DNA of 64,000 nt from Phoebastria nigripes. Its lineage: Eukaryota; Chordata; Aves; Procellariiformes; Diomedeidae. Of this stretch, positions 13,725 to 25,579 are shown piece after piece (position 1 is the first letter of the stretch; each line of letters begins with the position of its first letter). The DNA lies in NCBI GenBank assembly GCA_035582835.1, contig JAYKAV010001267.1, positions 72,716 through 136,715 on the forward strand, given 5' to 3'. Both the position numbers and the translations under genes were made by a program. The notes below the pieces were generated by a model. It did no database searches, was not told where the DNA came from, and was given only the letters and a program-made list of their open reading frames with translations.

Positions 13725-13968
13725 AGAGGCTCCTGAAAAAGGAAGGACAGGCTGGAAAGGCAAAGGGGGAGTTGTCCTTTATGTGCGAGACCAGCTGGAA
13801 TGCATGGTGCTCAGCCTCGGGATGGATGAGGAGCCAGCTGAGAGCTAATGGTTCAGGATTAGAGGGCAGATCAACATGGGCAACATTGTGGTGGGTGTGT
13901 ACTGCAGACCACCTGATTGGGAAGCAGCAGATGAGGCCTTCTTCAGACAACTGGAAGAAGCCAGGTGA
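13725..13968 (+). mobile_element. CR1 LINE remnant, ORF2 endonuclease segment
   Basis: From 13768 one frame reads GVVLYVRDQLECMVLSLG, MDEEPAES, stop, WFRIRGQINMGNIVVGVYC, RPPDWEAADEAFFRQLEEAR, then TGA at 13966-13968. This is the conserved endonuclease segment of CR1 ORF2, where GVALYVRDQLE and INMGNIVVGVYYRPPDQEE are typical. An in-frame TAA at 13846-13848 and the absence of the reverse transcriptase part and the 3' tail show a dead internal fragment. The upstream 40 bases look like decayed CR1 in a shifted frame. The borders are approximate. Confidence 0.85.
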
Positions 13969-15913
13969 TAATTGATATGTCTTTCTCCCCAGAATAGCGG
14001 TGTTATCAAATGCTCAGCTTTTCTTACAGACTTTAAAATGAGATGGAGATGGATCTTGTATCCAGAAACTGCGCCAAGATCCTCACTATGTGACACTATT
14101 ATTTAGATATCAAGAAATTGTCACAAAGTCAAATTCTACCACCGTGACCATCATATATGCAGTATATGCAGCAGTGTAGCAAGGCATGAAATTTCAAACA
14201 ATGCAGTTTCATACAATCGGCATTATAAGAAGCTATGCAGCTTATCTAAGAATGGGAATTCACTTGTATCGTATCTTCATTATACCTCATCCTATGACAC
14301 ACTACAGCTAAGCTGGAACTGAAAATTGCTGAAGAATTTTAATAACTGTGTAACGGAAAAGGAAATGGATTCCAAACCATACCCAAGTGGAAGAGCACAC
14401 CATAGAATGTATATTGGTATAGTAGATGCATGCATGAGTAAGAAGAAGGAAGGGGAAAATAAAGGAAATTGAAAAATGCCTTCCAAGGTCATCAAGCCAA
14501 AATATGCATCCACAACAGCATTTTGTTCAGTCAGGACTGCGCTTTTGCTGCAGATGTGATGGTTCTGACAGTTCTCACGTCCCACTGGTTTAGACCATGA
14601 AGGAGTCAGGGAGTGAATACAGTGGATTTCTTTTGGATGAAACCAAACTGAGAAATGGGCTCGAAGAATGAATTTACGTCATCAAAATTGCAAATATGTT
14701 TTAAGTCCACAGGATGAGACTAGAGTTGGTCCAAAGTAAAATCCCCGAAATCTGTATAGTATGAGCAGCAGATCTTTAGCACCAAGTGTATCATTCTATA
14801 AATCCACCCTTTTCAGGCCACATTACCTCCTAACATAGACATACCTAAAGACTTCCCAGAACTACAGTTGGAAGACATTAAGATCAAGCTATCTTCCCTG
14901 ATAAATCATGTGTTTGGAGATCATTCAAAGTTACTGACAAGATAAGTCTTTTGGTAGCACAGGTGGTATTATGACAGTATATATTTCACTGAAATCACAA
15001 TTCATTCACTCTAATCCAAGATGAAAATCTGAGTGAGGAAAACAGTGAAATGCTTGCTTTGCTAAGAATTGTCAGGTAGGACATAGTGGAATGAAGGACA
15101 GTGAGGGATCATGATATATTCTCAAAGGACCACAGTGCCAGAAGAATCACATTTGAGGCAATCTCTGCTCAAAGAAAAACTTGAATTCATTGCCACCTCT
15201 AGCTGGCAAGTAAACTAAGTCAGAAGTTCTGACAGATCGGCGTATCCCTGCAAAATATCTTAGTTGTACAAGATCAGCATTTTCTGAAAAACTTATTTAA
15301 TTCCTTAGGGGTTTTTTTTCATCATCTCCAATGTGTAAGGTTGCCACCTTGTAACACCCACCAGCACAAATACAAGAACAGGATAATAATTAACTATGTC
15401 CGGCCAGCCATTAGGTTTTATCTTGCAAAATAATCTTAATGCTAATGAAGAAGGGTTAAAGTCCTGTCTGAATTAATGAATTTTATATTTTCCAGTGTTA
15501 TATTCATACCAGTTAGCAGATTCCAGAAAGACCCATCTATTTAAATTGATGGAGGATATCAACAGCTAAATAAAATTTAAATAGAAGCTTAGAAAACCGT
15601 GCTTCCTTGAAGTGGTGAAGTGATTCAGTATGGTAATTCTTATATTTTGTGCACTTCTCTTCCATCCAAGCTAAGGAGATTTAATTCTAAGGAATCATGA
15701 TTTCAGCTAGAGCTCTCCTCAAAAAGCAGCACGTTTCATGCTTTCTTAGGACATCCTGAGAACTTTCCCCCAGCTCTCGTGAAGTGACAGTCTTCCTATC
15801 AGTTGGCTCAGCAATGTATTCATTTTTAATGGTATCTCTTGATTTCACTTTTTTTCTTTTTACCATGTTCTCTGTGGTTGCCCCCATGAATTTTTATTAT
15901 CCTTTTCCCTTTA

Positions 15914-15955
15914 TAATACCATCTAATACCATCTAATACTACATCTATACCATCT
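15914..15955. repeat. Decamer tandem repeat, TAATACCATC unit
   Basis: Two perfect TAATACCATC copies are followed by a decayed third and fourth copy (TAATACTACATC, TATACCATC). It lies in a C/T-rich part of SGCG intron 5 and has no visible function. Confidence 0.8.
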
Positions 15956-16723
15956 ACGTCATACTTTCTAATCATCCATTTCCCCTTGTCTTGCCTTCCC
16001 TCTGCCTGATTCTACATGTACTTTCACTTTTTCATCCCAATCTCATCAGGTCTTCCAAACAGAACACAGAAAAAAAGTTTTCTTTTGTTTGCACATATAT
16101 TTACATTTAATATGTTAACTATGATAATATTAATATTTAAATAAGCATGCGCATGCCTGCATGTATATTCACCAGCCTGCAGCTCAAGAGGAGTCTTACG
16201 AGTTTGTTTCTCTAGATGGAGTCCAAAGCCCTGACTTAGGGCTTTCTACAGCCCAGAATTCTTTCCTGAGGGTAACTGCATTCTGTTTTAATTCAAAGAG
16301 CACCATGTTGAGTAATATCCTAGCTATTAAAATATATTGCCTTGCTACCTATTTACCCGAAAAGTGCTTAGATACATGAATCCTCTAAGCCGGAGAAGAT
16401 CACTCCACGTAAGGCCACCCCAATTTTGGATGAGTGCCTTCACAAAGCCAATGAACAGAAGGTGAGAGACTCCATCCTTGCTGCAGCTGGTGGTGTTTAG
16501 CTGCTTTTTTGAGCTATCTGCTTGAGATGGCTCAAGCTGAGGGGCTTTTGTACTACTTCAGCTAGTTCCCTGATCCCAGTGAAGCTTAGGCAGGAGATGG
16601 TCACAGAGCTGGTGATACTGCAATGACGCTAGTCCTCAGGAGAACAGAAATGGAGGTGCTTGGAGAACTTTCAGGTCCAACAGGGAGGGTCCTGGTGAGG
16701 TTGGGTGCCTGCCTATTGTGGGG

Positions 16724-17294
16724 TGTCGTGGTTTAACCCCAGTTGGCAACTAAACATCACACAGCTGCTCGCTCACCCTCCCCCCCCGCCAGTGGGATGG
16801 GGGAGAGAGTCGGAAGAGCAAAAGTAAGAACATTTATGGATTGAGATAAGAACAGTTTAATACTTGAAACAAAACAAAACAAAATAATAATAATGAAAAG
16901 TAAAACAAGAAGAGAGAGAGAGAGGAACAAAACCCAGGGCAAAAAAGAAGTGATGCAACCACTCACCACCCACTGACCGACACCCAGCCAGTCCCCAAGC
17001 AGTGATTGCCCCCCAGCCAACTCCTCCCAGTTTATATACTGAACATGACATCATATGATATGGAATATCCCTTTGGCCAGTTTGGGTCAGCTGTCCTGGC
17101 TATGCTCCCTCCCAGCTTCTTGTGCACCTGGCAGAGCATGGGAAGCTGAAAAGTCCTTGACTAGTGTAAGCACTACTTAGCAACAACTAAAACATCAGTG
17201 TGTTATCAACATTCTTCTCATACTAAATCCAAAACACAGCACTATACCAGCTACTAGGAAGAAAATTAACTCTATCCCAGCCGAAACCAGGACA
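16724..17294 (-). mobile_element. Solo LTR of an avian ERVL-like retrovirus with perfect 5-bp target duplication
   Basis: The + strand sequence begins TGTCGTGGTTTAACC and ends CCGAAACCAGGACA; the ends are inverted repeats of each other apart from one base. TGGGG stands directly before (16719-16723) and directly after it (17295-17299), a perfect 5-bp target site duplication, which fixes both borders. On the - strand a TATATAA box lies at 17032-17038 and an ATTAAA-type signal near the A/T-rich tract, so its own promoter would read against SGCG. A 5-bp duplication suits class III (ERVL-like) elements; the exact subfamily needs a repeat library. No gag, pol or env sequence is present. Confidence 0.93.
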
Positions 17295-18371
17295 TGGGGA
17301 CAGTTTGGAGCTTGCAGTTTTGGACAAGTTCTTTTGGTAGGGCATATCTTTAGTGCTGAAAATGGAAAGATGCAAAGTAGGGCCCTTACATGAGGCCTGC
17401 CTGCAGAGGGATGAGGCCCCTCTGTAAAGCAGCTCCACACACACTGAACAAGGAGGCTCTGAAGGAGGGAGAAATGTTACACCAACAATTTACCCAGTCT
17501 GCTGCCTGGTTCAGTGCAGTAGATGCATTTATCAAGTCAGTATTCACACTGATGAAGAAGGCTTGCAAACCAAGTTTCCTGCCTTCTAGCCAGATACTCT
17601 AAGCATCATCACATTATTCTGTGAGACTTAGATACTGCTACCTCCGTCTCTTCTGCCAGCAGCTATGTTTGGAGGGGAACTGGAGGGTGTTATTGTCTGG
17701 AAACTGGCGACGTGAACACGCAATATTTAGGCACTTCACTAACTGCCTGACCATGATTTTTTTAACAATCAGAATTGCTCTCTTGAACCTCGGCACCTTG
17801 GACCTAGGTTGAAAATTGACTGTTGTGCTTAGGCAACCTGAATTCCTAAGTAAGTTAAATGTCCAGGACCTAAAATTCATGTAAGTCCTTATTTGGATTT
17901 ATCCTCCAAGCATTCAGTCTCTTTCTATTTCACACTATAAATTCTCAGAAGAGGACCAGCATCCATTGCATGCTGCACTCTCTGCTATGAATTCCAGTCT
18001 TGAAAATTACTTTCTTTATTATCATAGCATTTCTTGCACAAATAACTTAGAACCACAAAGAAAGAGTGCATTGCAATAGTGAAAACACTAGATGCAAAGA
18101 GGAAAGAGCAAGGTTAAAAGTAGGTGGGCTACAAAGTAAAATAAAAATAATGATTTGTGACAACAAAGCCATGGACTCTGATTTTCAGGAGGGTACTGCT
18201 ATTAAGGTGATGAGGCTACATAGTAGCCCCTTTACAGTAAGGATCTTATGAACAGTTCAAGAATCTGCAGCCATGAACTTCATCTGGGTTCTGGATGTCC
18301 AGGCTTTAGGATGTATTTGCCTGCAGCAGCACAACACAAATAATCCTTTCGTACTGATGACTTGCTTTGCC

Positions 18372-18413
18372 CCACCTACACGTGTACCACCGCCACCTAC
18401 ACATGTACCACCA
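18372..18413. repeat. 21-bp tandem duplication containing CACGTG/CACATG
   Basis: Two 21-bp units (18372-18392 and 18393-18413) of the form CCACCTACAC-RTGTACCACC differ at only two positions. The first copy holds the TACACGTGTA palindrome with a CACGTG E-box; the second has CACATG instead. It lies in SGCG intron 5, 540 bp before exon 6. Confidence 0.85.
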
Positions 18414-18950
18414 CACAGACGTAGTCACTGTTTCTTCCCCATTGGGATAAAACTACTTTTATTTCAAGAGGTAAACTATCTGGTCCCATAGTCATTACCA
18501 TTTTATGTGCATAAATACAATTTTATATTCAGCAAGTCTGCCTAAAAACAGGGGGAAATCTTTGATGACGCTACATGCCAGAATTTGTGCTATGTATAGA
18601 ATAGTCTAAAATAAATATGATTATTTAAGTCTGTAATACTTGCAAAGGTTTTATGGGATTTTAATTATCTCTATTAACTCTAATGGAAGTTACATTGTAA
18701 AAATCTTATTTACTTATTTTGTTGTCCCAAGTAGTTTAAAATTTCTCTGTCTTCACTTTTTAGATTTCATTCTAAGAATCTACACCTGTACTTTTACATT
18801 ACCTGTGTATTGTGTTGTTCCAATCAATACTGTAATAGTAGGACTGTATCTATGTTTTAATTGTCTCATTAGTTGTTAATATAAGTTTTCATATCTTAAT
18901 TTCTGATATCAAAGTGGCTGTATAAATCACTGTTGCTATTTTTTTTTCAG

Positions 18951-19023
18951 GTCCTGAAGGAGCACTTTTTGAACACTCTGTAGAAACACCACTTGTGAAG
19001 GCAGAAGCTTTTAAACAGCTTAG
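18951..19023 (+). CDS. SGCG: SGCG exon 6, gamma-sarcoglycan extracellular part
   Basis: The 73-nt exon encodes (G)[18 protein letters not shown], then AFKQL and the first two bases of an Arg codon, matching human [20 protein letters not shown]. The acceptor is a long T-tract ending TTTTTTTCAG at 18950 and the donor is GTAAGA at 19024. Length and phases equal those of human exon 6 (c.506-578), the exon that in people carries the common one-base deletion in the T-run of codon 175; the bird sequence has ACTTTTTGAACAC at that place and keeps the frame. The KAEAFK segment differs from human RADPFQ, an ordinary level of divergence in this stalk region. Confidence 0.96.
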
Positions 19024-20429
19024 GTAAGAATTTATACATAAAAACATAAATCTAATAAGTAAACATTGTTTGCTATAGATACATTTTTCTGAACAAGGGA
19101 TTTTCAACAGCATTTACAGAACTACTAATAACTTTTTTTTTTATTTTATGTGACAAATTATTGTTTTGAAGGAAAATTATACATTGCTCTGCAATTTTGA
19201 AATATATTGTGAATGATTTATTGCTGATGGTGAGTATTTAAAGCCACATAAAATACTGTGGAAAGTTTTTCTGTAAACTTCTATTTTTCAATTTTGAAAC
19301 ACTTAAGTATGACTTTTTCTACAATAAAAATTGCTTGTCTGCAGTAAGTCATCGACCTATAATTAGTCAAGGTTTTTAGAAACTAGTGTCAATCTGAGGA
19401 AGCAGACTAATAAGAAAAATTTGGAAATGTGCAAAGCTCTGTATAACTAAAGAGCAGTTTGGGGTGAGAAGATCATTATAAAGTACCTTGTATGTTTCAG
19501 AACTCCTTAACTCTGGGATAGCATTTCTTTGTGCGTTATTCTATGTAATTTTGAGTATCCCAAATTAGTTTATAATATGTTGGTTATGATGAGGTAATAA
19601 ACTCAATTTACGTTCTATTCATGAACGTGTTATGTTTCATTTTATAAGCCAGTTCAAAGAAAGATTTGAAATGAAAGAGGATCTCTTTAACAATTATACT
19701 TCTGTCCTTTCATACCTTGGCAGTCTGCTACTTTCTGTCATAATTTCTCTTCTTAGTGTTTCTTTTCCAATAGGGATAACTATTAGAGAGTAGCAGAAGA
19801 TGATTAAAGCTTTCAAGAACACTGTCTGTATCTTGGTGACTGAATTTTCAAATTGAGAATGGCAAATGAGAGGGAGACTATTAAGATACTTCTTTTAATT
19901 TTCTCCTTGATATTTAAGATTTACTTACAGTAAGATACCTTGTGCTTGCATTTGAAGACAGAATGAGCTCAAGACATTAGTTTTTACATGTTGATCTCCA
20001 CTTTCAAAAATGTGTTTCTTCTACTGTGGTAGAATTTGAATGTGACAGACTTTGACCAATATGTAGGATTTTGCATTGTAGTGAACATTGTCTGGTTTTG
20101 GCGGGAGTGGATTCATTATGTTGTAAATTTGTCATTTCCTGTGATTATCTCAATTTTGATAAAGTAGGACATCAAATTTTGTAATTACAAAGCCAAGAAG
20201 CTCTCTGCAAATTTTAATTGGATACATATCAATTATTTTCTGTGGTTGTTACTTTGCTTCAAATGCATCATCAATAATACTTTAATAGGCTTTAAGCTAA
20301 TAGTTTTATCCTACAGCCATTATGCTATGTTACATTTTAAGTTCTTATCTGCACTTCATTTAAAAACAATTACACTGTTTCAGACTACATACAACTATTG
20401 TTATTATAATTTTTTCATCTGTGTTTGAA

Positions 20430-20491
20430 ATAGCATATCATTTGAAGGAAAACATTGAGAATAGCATATCATTTGAAGGAAAACATTGAGA
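20430..20491. repeat. Perfect 31-bp tandem duplication
   Basis: Positions 20430-20460 and 20461-20491 are identical over 31 bases (starting ATAGCATATC and ending CATTGAGA). Exact identity in an otherwise diverged intron points to a very recent duplication, a polymorphism, or an assembly overlap artefact. Its second half is followed at once by unique sequence. Confidence 0.95.
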
Positions 20492-22879
20492 TTAATTCAA
20501 AGTGTTTGTAAAGTTCTCCTGCATGGATGAGTTTACCTTGTGGCTTATCTCTTCAGTGATTTTTACCATGTCAACTATAAGCACATGTTTTGATCTAGAA
20601 TGTTGCTATGTGTTAGCAGAGCTTGAGTGTAATAGTTAAAATCCCATTCAGTTCTGTCGTCAATTAACTTAAAATAGTGGGAAGTACAGATTCTTCCAGA
20701 ATTTACAGAAGTTATGCTAATAATTATTATAATGTCAAGGAAGTACCTACGTGGCCACATCACTGACACTTGCGACCGACATTAGTATCTGACATAAATC
20801 CAGAGCTGCTATGCAGCTGTGCTAGAAACCGAGTTAGCTTAACCCTAAGAAAAATATCAGGGCATGAAGCTGTGCAATGAATACAGCACTCATTCACGTC
20901 CTGGCTGGCCCTGAAGACCTGAAGCTCACCCAGAGCAGTTCAAAATGCCTCATTCCATTAATTTTTTTTTTGCTGTCTTTACCACCCATAATCAGTGTCA
21001 AGTCTGAAAGCAGAGATGGCAATGATTCCATGGAAGGCTTCTGGGGAGGATCAAGAAGCAAATGCGTTTGTCAGCAGTGCAGATGCTAAGTTAAGGTGTA
21101 GACAGAGAAGAGCAATTTACAAGGCTCATGCTGGAAAAAGGTTATTTTCAAGGGTAACCTTAAACGTCAGTGTAAACAAAATTCATGCATTCTGTTGTGA
21201 AGAGGCTGAGACAAGTTTACCAATGAATGGCAATTTTGTAATGCTTTATAAATATTCTGTTTCATTCCACACTGTTAAATATAGGAAGCTACCTACTGAA
21301 AAGCACTTCAAAGTGAAAATTTAAAATGCAATTTTAAGTATTACTTTTCTGTTTTAAATTTGAATATGCTTCCTTTCCAGATTAAGGTAGTGAGTATCAA
21401 GTTATAGGTGATATAACCTATTTATTTGCTCACCTCAAGCCTTATCTCCACACTTTCACCATCTATTAATCTTCTGCTTTTTTTCCTCTATTTTTCCTTC
21501 AGTGGTTGTGCTGTGCCATGTGAATGTGATATGCTGGGTGAATGTGATATAAAGCGCCACAGTACGCAGCATTAAATATAGAGAATGCCGCTTCAAGAAA
21601 ACCCATCCACTTCAAATGTAGTTGCATGTTTCAAGGAGCTGAGTGGAAAGCTGTTAATGCTCATAACTTTTCAGCTTGTGGCATATTGAACGGAGGCCAC
21701 GTTCATTCTCTGTCATTCAGCTTTAGGGCAGTATCGCAAACAAAGCTGACACAAATGGTCTTTTGAATTACACATTCTGCCGGCTTTCCTGTCCAAATGC
21801 CGAATTTCAAGATAGACCGCTTTTCTGGAAACAAAGAGATAAGTGTGTTAGAACATATCTTTTTATAGCTAAGTAATGGAGACAGAGCAATGCAATTATA
21901 CTGTGGTCAGTAACTGTCTTTTCATCCCGTAATTTGAAGGAAGCATATAGAGTCCTTTTCAGTCTAATAGATTGAGTTCATGACTCACCCATAAAGAAAA
22001 AGAGATGTGCTTGCACTTACTTCCAACTGGTAGGAAGAATTATAATAACAAAATCTACATTTCAAAATTGAAGCATTCCTAGGTTTAAAATAACATTGCC
22101 TACTTCTGAATTCCTTTCCTGGAGTTCTTATCTCTACATAAGATACCTAGTTTCCATTTACAAAATTTGTTAAGACTTTAGGATGTGGTGGAGACCTGAA
22201 AACAAGGTCTCACATGTAAGAAGTGTCCAACAAACATCTCAATGGCATGATTACAGTCAACGAGAAGATTTGGATAAATCCAGGAAATATCATCCCCAGC
22301 CAAACACCACTGAGGAGGTACCTGGTTAAAATTAGCCAATTGTAATTAGTGAGAACAGAAATATGTCTGGACCCTACTTCTCTCTGAAATTCAGTTGCCT
22401 GGTATAGTCAAGTGCCTACACAGCTTCCAGGTGCAGGAGTGCTTCTTTGACAGCAAGCGCCTATCTATTGGGACATATCTCCTTTCCTTTGGCTGAACCT
22501 GTTCTTCTGTATGGTCATGGGACCACAGGAGAGCAAGTGAGAGGAAGCACAAGTTAGTCTTGTGTTTAGGGCATTCAGCCAAGAACAGGAGGAGACCAAG
22601 GGTCTGCAGTTATGATTTAAAAAGTAATCCTGGAAGAAGAATCAGATTAATGTCCTGACCACTAGGTAATCTCCTCTTTATTTGCTCTGTTTCTTGCCGG
22701 ATTACTTGGTTGTGCAANGACTTACATTCAACCCAGGGATGACCATAATCCAGCTCTTTACTCCTACTAAGCTGTTTTGTAGTCTGGTAAATAGAGGTAA
22801 CAGATACAGGTTTCATTCCCCTCAAGATGAGGAAGGAATTGAACCCATGCTTCATAATTCCTTGCTGAATAGCAAAATC

Positions 22880-22950
22880 AATAGGATTGTATTATATGTA
22901 ATATAACATTATATATATTATAATATGTATTTTATATATTATTTAGAATA
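22880..22950. repeat. AT-only palindromic block
   Basis: An almost pure A/T stretch made of ATTATAT, ATATAATA and TATATTAT words, many of which are self-complementary. It can form several alternative hairpins. It is low-complexity sequence in SGCG intron 6 with no sign of coding function. Confidence 0.75.
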
Positions 22951-24711
22951 TTATAAAAAGATGGAAAGTGGTACCTCTTCTGTGGTTTTCCATGAAAGTG
23001 GCCACAGCCCTTGTGCTTTTGTGTGTATTTGACATGTTGAGAACTTGCCTCAATCGGGTCTCCTGGGGGCTTCCATGGACTTTAGCTGCCACCTCTAACT
23101 GAATCACAGCAAAGTTCTAACAGAAACCAGGTACCTTGCTTTCCAAAAGAAGGAATTTAAACAGAAGCCCATGTTCAAGACACGTAACTTGTGACCCAAA
23201 ATGTAGGTGGGAAATGTATAACAGCAACTAATGGAACTAGCTGCTGTAGACAGAGACNTTTTTAGCAATTCCCTAAAAGCCAGCTTCTCCCCAGGTTCCA
23301 TGTTAGGTACTGGAAGTAGCCTCTTCTGATATTATCCAGAGTTTCATGCCAGCACACATACCCTTTTATCCCCAGTTATCAAATATTAATCTCTTTGTGA
23401 GAAACCAGTGTCTCAGTTTAGACATTTTTCCAGTCTGATGCTAACATATTTTTCTGATAGTTTATAGCACTTTAGAACATTATTTAGCATATTATTCTAC
23501 TCCTCCTATATTTCATATCCTTGAATAACACATAACTCATACATAGTTTTGTCATTTTGATACTGTTCGCTTCTTGTGATCTACACGTCTTACAATTTTC
23601 TAAGGGAAAACAATGGATCAGCAAAGCTGTGTAAATCTCAAAACAATGTTTCTGAACTGAGCAGTCGTATTTCTCAAACTAATGGAAATGTGCTTACAAA
23701 AGTGACATCTTTCCATTTATTAACTAAGTGTATACTATGAATAATGAATATAATGCTCATAGATGAGTACTAGCTTTGTTCTTGTATTTGCCCTAAATGG
23801 ATGTCCAACAGCCAGCAACTGTGCCTTCTGAGCACAAATCCCATGGGCAATCACTTTTAGTACAGTCAGTTTGTGGTATTTTGCCAGTTCTTCAACTGAG
23901 GGTTTACATCCAAGTTCAAAAGTGACCCGCATCATTCCACCCTTCTTGCATTTGAAAAGCACTATAGCAGGAATGATGTCACTTTTCCAGACAGGCAACA
24001 TTTGTCAGGCTATGATTGTAAATATATATATAATGTTATCATTCAACATATAATTTAAGACCTTATGGGCATATTCTGAAAAGATTTCAGTATTTCCCAG
24101 GGAAACAGATGTATTTTAAATAAATGTATAATATTGACATTGACCAAAACTTTAAATATATCACTTAAGAAGCATTGCTTCATATTTTAATGAAATACCT
24201 ATGTCCAACACTGAAAAGCATCAAAATATATATTTACTAGCTTGTGACTTACATGTTACAGAATATTGATAGTTTGAGGGCATAATTATATGCCTTCTAG
24301 GTATTTGGTTAAGGTAAATTACTGTACTGATGGGTTGCTGGTAGACCTCCCTATCTATATATTCAGAATAAATATGTCCCCTTTAATTTTGACTTCTGTT
24401 CCGTGGCATCCAATAGCTCCACTTTTCTTATGGCTTCTACTTCTCTCTGACTCTAGGCTTACTTTTATCCTTTCCATTCCCCATTCATAGTATGATTTCC
24501 TTTTGCACTCAAAGTATAGATTTGCTAGGGTAAACTGTATAATAAGACAGAGAGAAAGGCTGGAAACTGAAGTTGTGGGGTTTTATGGGCGTACGAATAA
24601 GAGTTATGAAGGAAATCTAGAAAGAGATGTATAGAAGCCAACCAGGGTAAAAACATTTGCTAAATCATTGCTTAATCATGTTTGTAATACTAATGCTTAC
24701 ATGCTAATTGC

Positions 24712-24772
24712 CTAAAAATACCATCTGACTAATTGAAGTACAGTGATTTTTATTTGCATTCATTATGCAAAT
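24712..24772. promoter_or_regulatory. Candidate intronic enhancer: MEF2-like site, E-box and inverted POU octamers
   Basis: Within 61 bases lie CTAAAAATAC (24712-24721, one mismatch from the MEF2 consensus YTAWWWWTAR), the E-box CATCTG (24722-24727), a TAATTG homeodomain core, and two perfect POU octamers in inverted orientation, ATTTGCAT (24752-24759) and ATGCAAAT (24765-24772), separated by five bases. More TAAT cores lie just upstream (24670-24710), and an AP-1 word TGAGTCA lies near 24833. MEF2 and E-box pairs are typical of muscle enhancers, and the host gene is a muscle gene. This is inferred from motif words only: such words also arise by chance in AT-rich introns. Confidence 0.3.
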
Positions 24773-25547
24773 CAAAAGCCCAGTCAGTCAGAAGAGAATG
24801 AATTACGAACGGAAAAGTAAGTCTACAGTTATGAGTCAGTATTTGTAAAGCATCTCTGCTCCCTGACTAGTGAGATATTTCTACTGCAATGTAATTTTAT
24901 GAGCCCTGGCATTAATTTACTAGATATAAATTTGCATTCATATACTTCACTGCATTTAGGTTAACTAAGAACACCATCAAATACTTCTTTTGGAAGCTTG
25001 AAGAATTTCTTTCCATTCATGTGATGGACTCAAATCTATGAAAAGGCATAGTTTAAAAGGATAGGATGGTACAGGACATCAAGTTTATCAATTTTTCAGA
25101 AACATTTCTGACTCAGATATTTATAAATACCTTATTAGCAAAGGCTTGGGTACTACTTCACATACAGTATTCTTTTAAGCAGGGATTTTTCTTGAAAATA
25201 TTAATCTCAAAGTGAAAAGAATTTTCCAAGTACAATCTGTTTTCGCTGTCTTGTGTTACTAGCTATTTGTGTGCACCCATGTTCTTGCAAAATCTTATTC
25301 ATTGCAATTTAGTTTACAAACTACAGTGCTTCACCTGCAGGGCTTATATCATTGTATGTATGGACTATATGACCTTAGGAGATAGATAGATAGACTTACC
25401 TCTGCTGATTAGATCATCCTCCCTTCTGTAATTCTGAGTCTGCAGAGGGACTCTGTCCTGCTCTCACAGAAGATGTTTCCCTCCTGAGGTAGGAGGGACG
25501 TGTGGTGACCGGTGGGAACAGAGCCTCAGGTCTCCTAGTGAGCCTCT

Positions 25548-25579
25548 GTTGGCAGTCAGATGTGTTGGCAGTCAGAGCT
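25548..25579. repeat. 16-bp near-perfect tandem duplication
   Basis: GTTGGCAGTCAGATGT is followed directly by a copy matching at 14 of 16 positions. It is a small local duplication in SGCG intron 6 without visible function. Confidence 0.8.

Larger units (their letters stand above)
7251..18950 (+). other. SGCG: SGCG intron 5
   Basis: An 11.7 kb intron with donor GTTTGT and acceptor CTATTTTTTTTTCAG. It contains a CR1 endonuclease remnant (13725-13968), a solo LTR (16724-17294), two perfect short palindromes (9412-9431 and 9623-9640), a nine-C run next to an N at 10971, a decamer repeat (15914-15955) and a 21-bp tandem duplication (18372-18413). Several open frames of 60 to 99 codons occur on both strands, but none resembles a known protein. 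The stretches 9250-9700, 11000-11800 and 12000-12260 are less AT-rich than their surroundings and may be old unclassified repeats. Single N bases lie at 9190, 9860, 10971 and 13492. Confidence 0.9.

Noticed and set aside
20995..21324. 109-codon open frame on the + strand in SGCG intron 6
   Set aside because: The longest non-repeat frame outside the known genes on this strand, but no recognisable domain, no splice context, and its length is within what AT-rich introns produce by chance.
22800..22865. Possible further SINE head on the - strand (GGTTCAATTCC B-box-like word)
   Set aside because: The B-box word is good but no A box lies at the expected distance and nothing else resembles a SINE.
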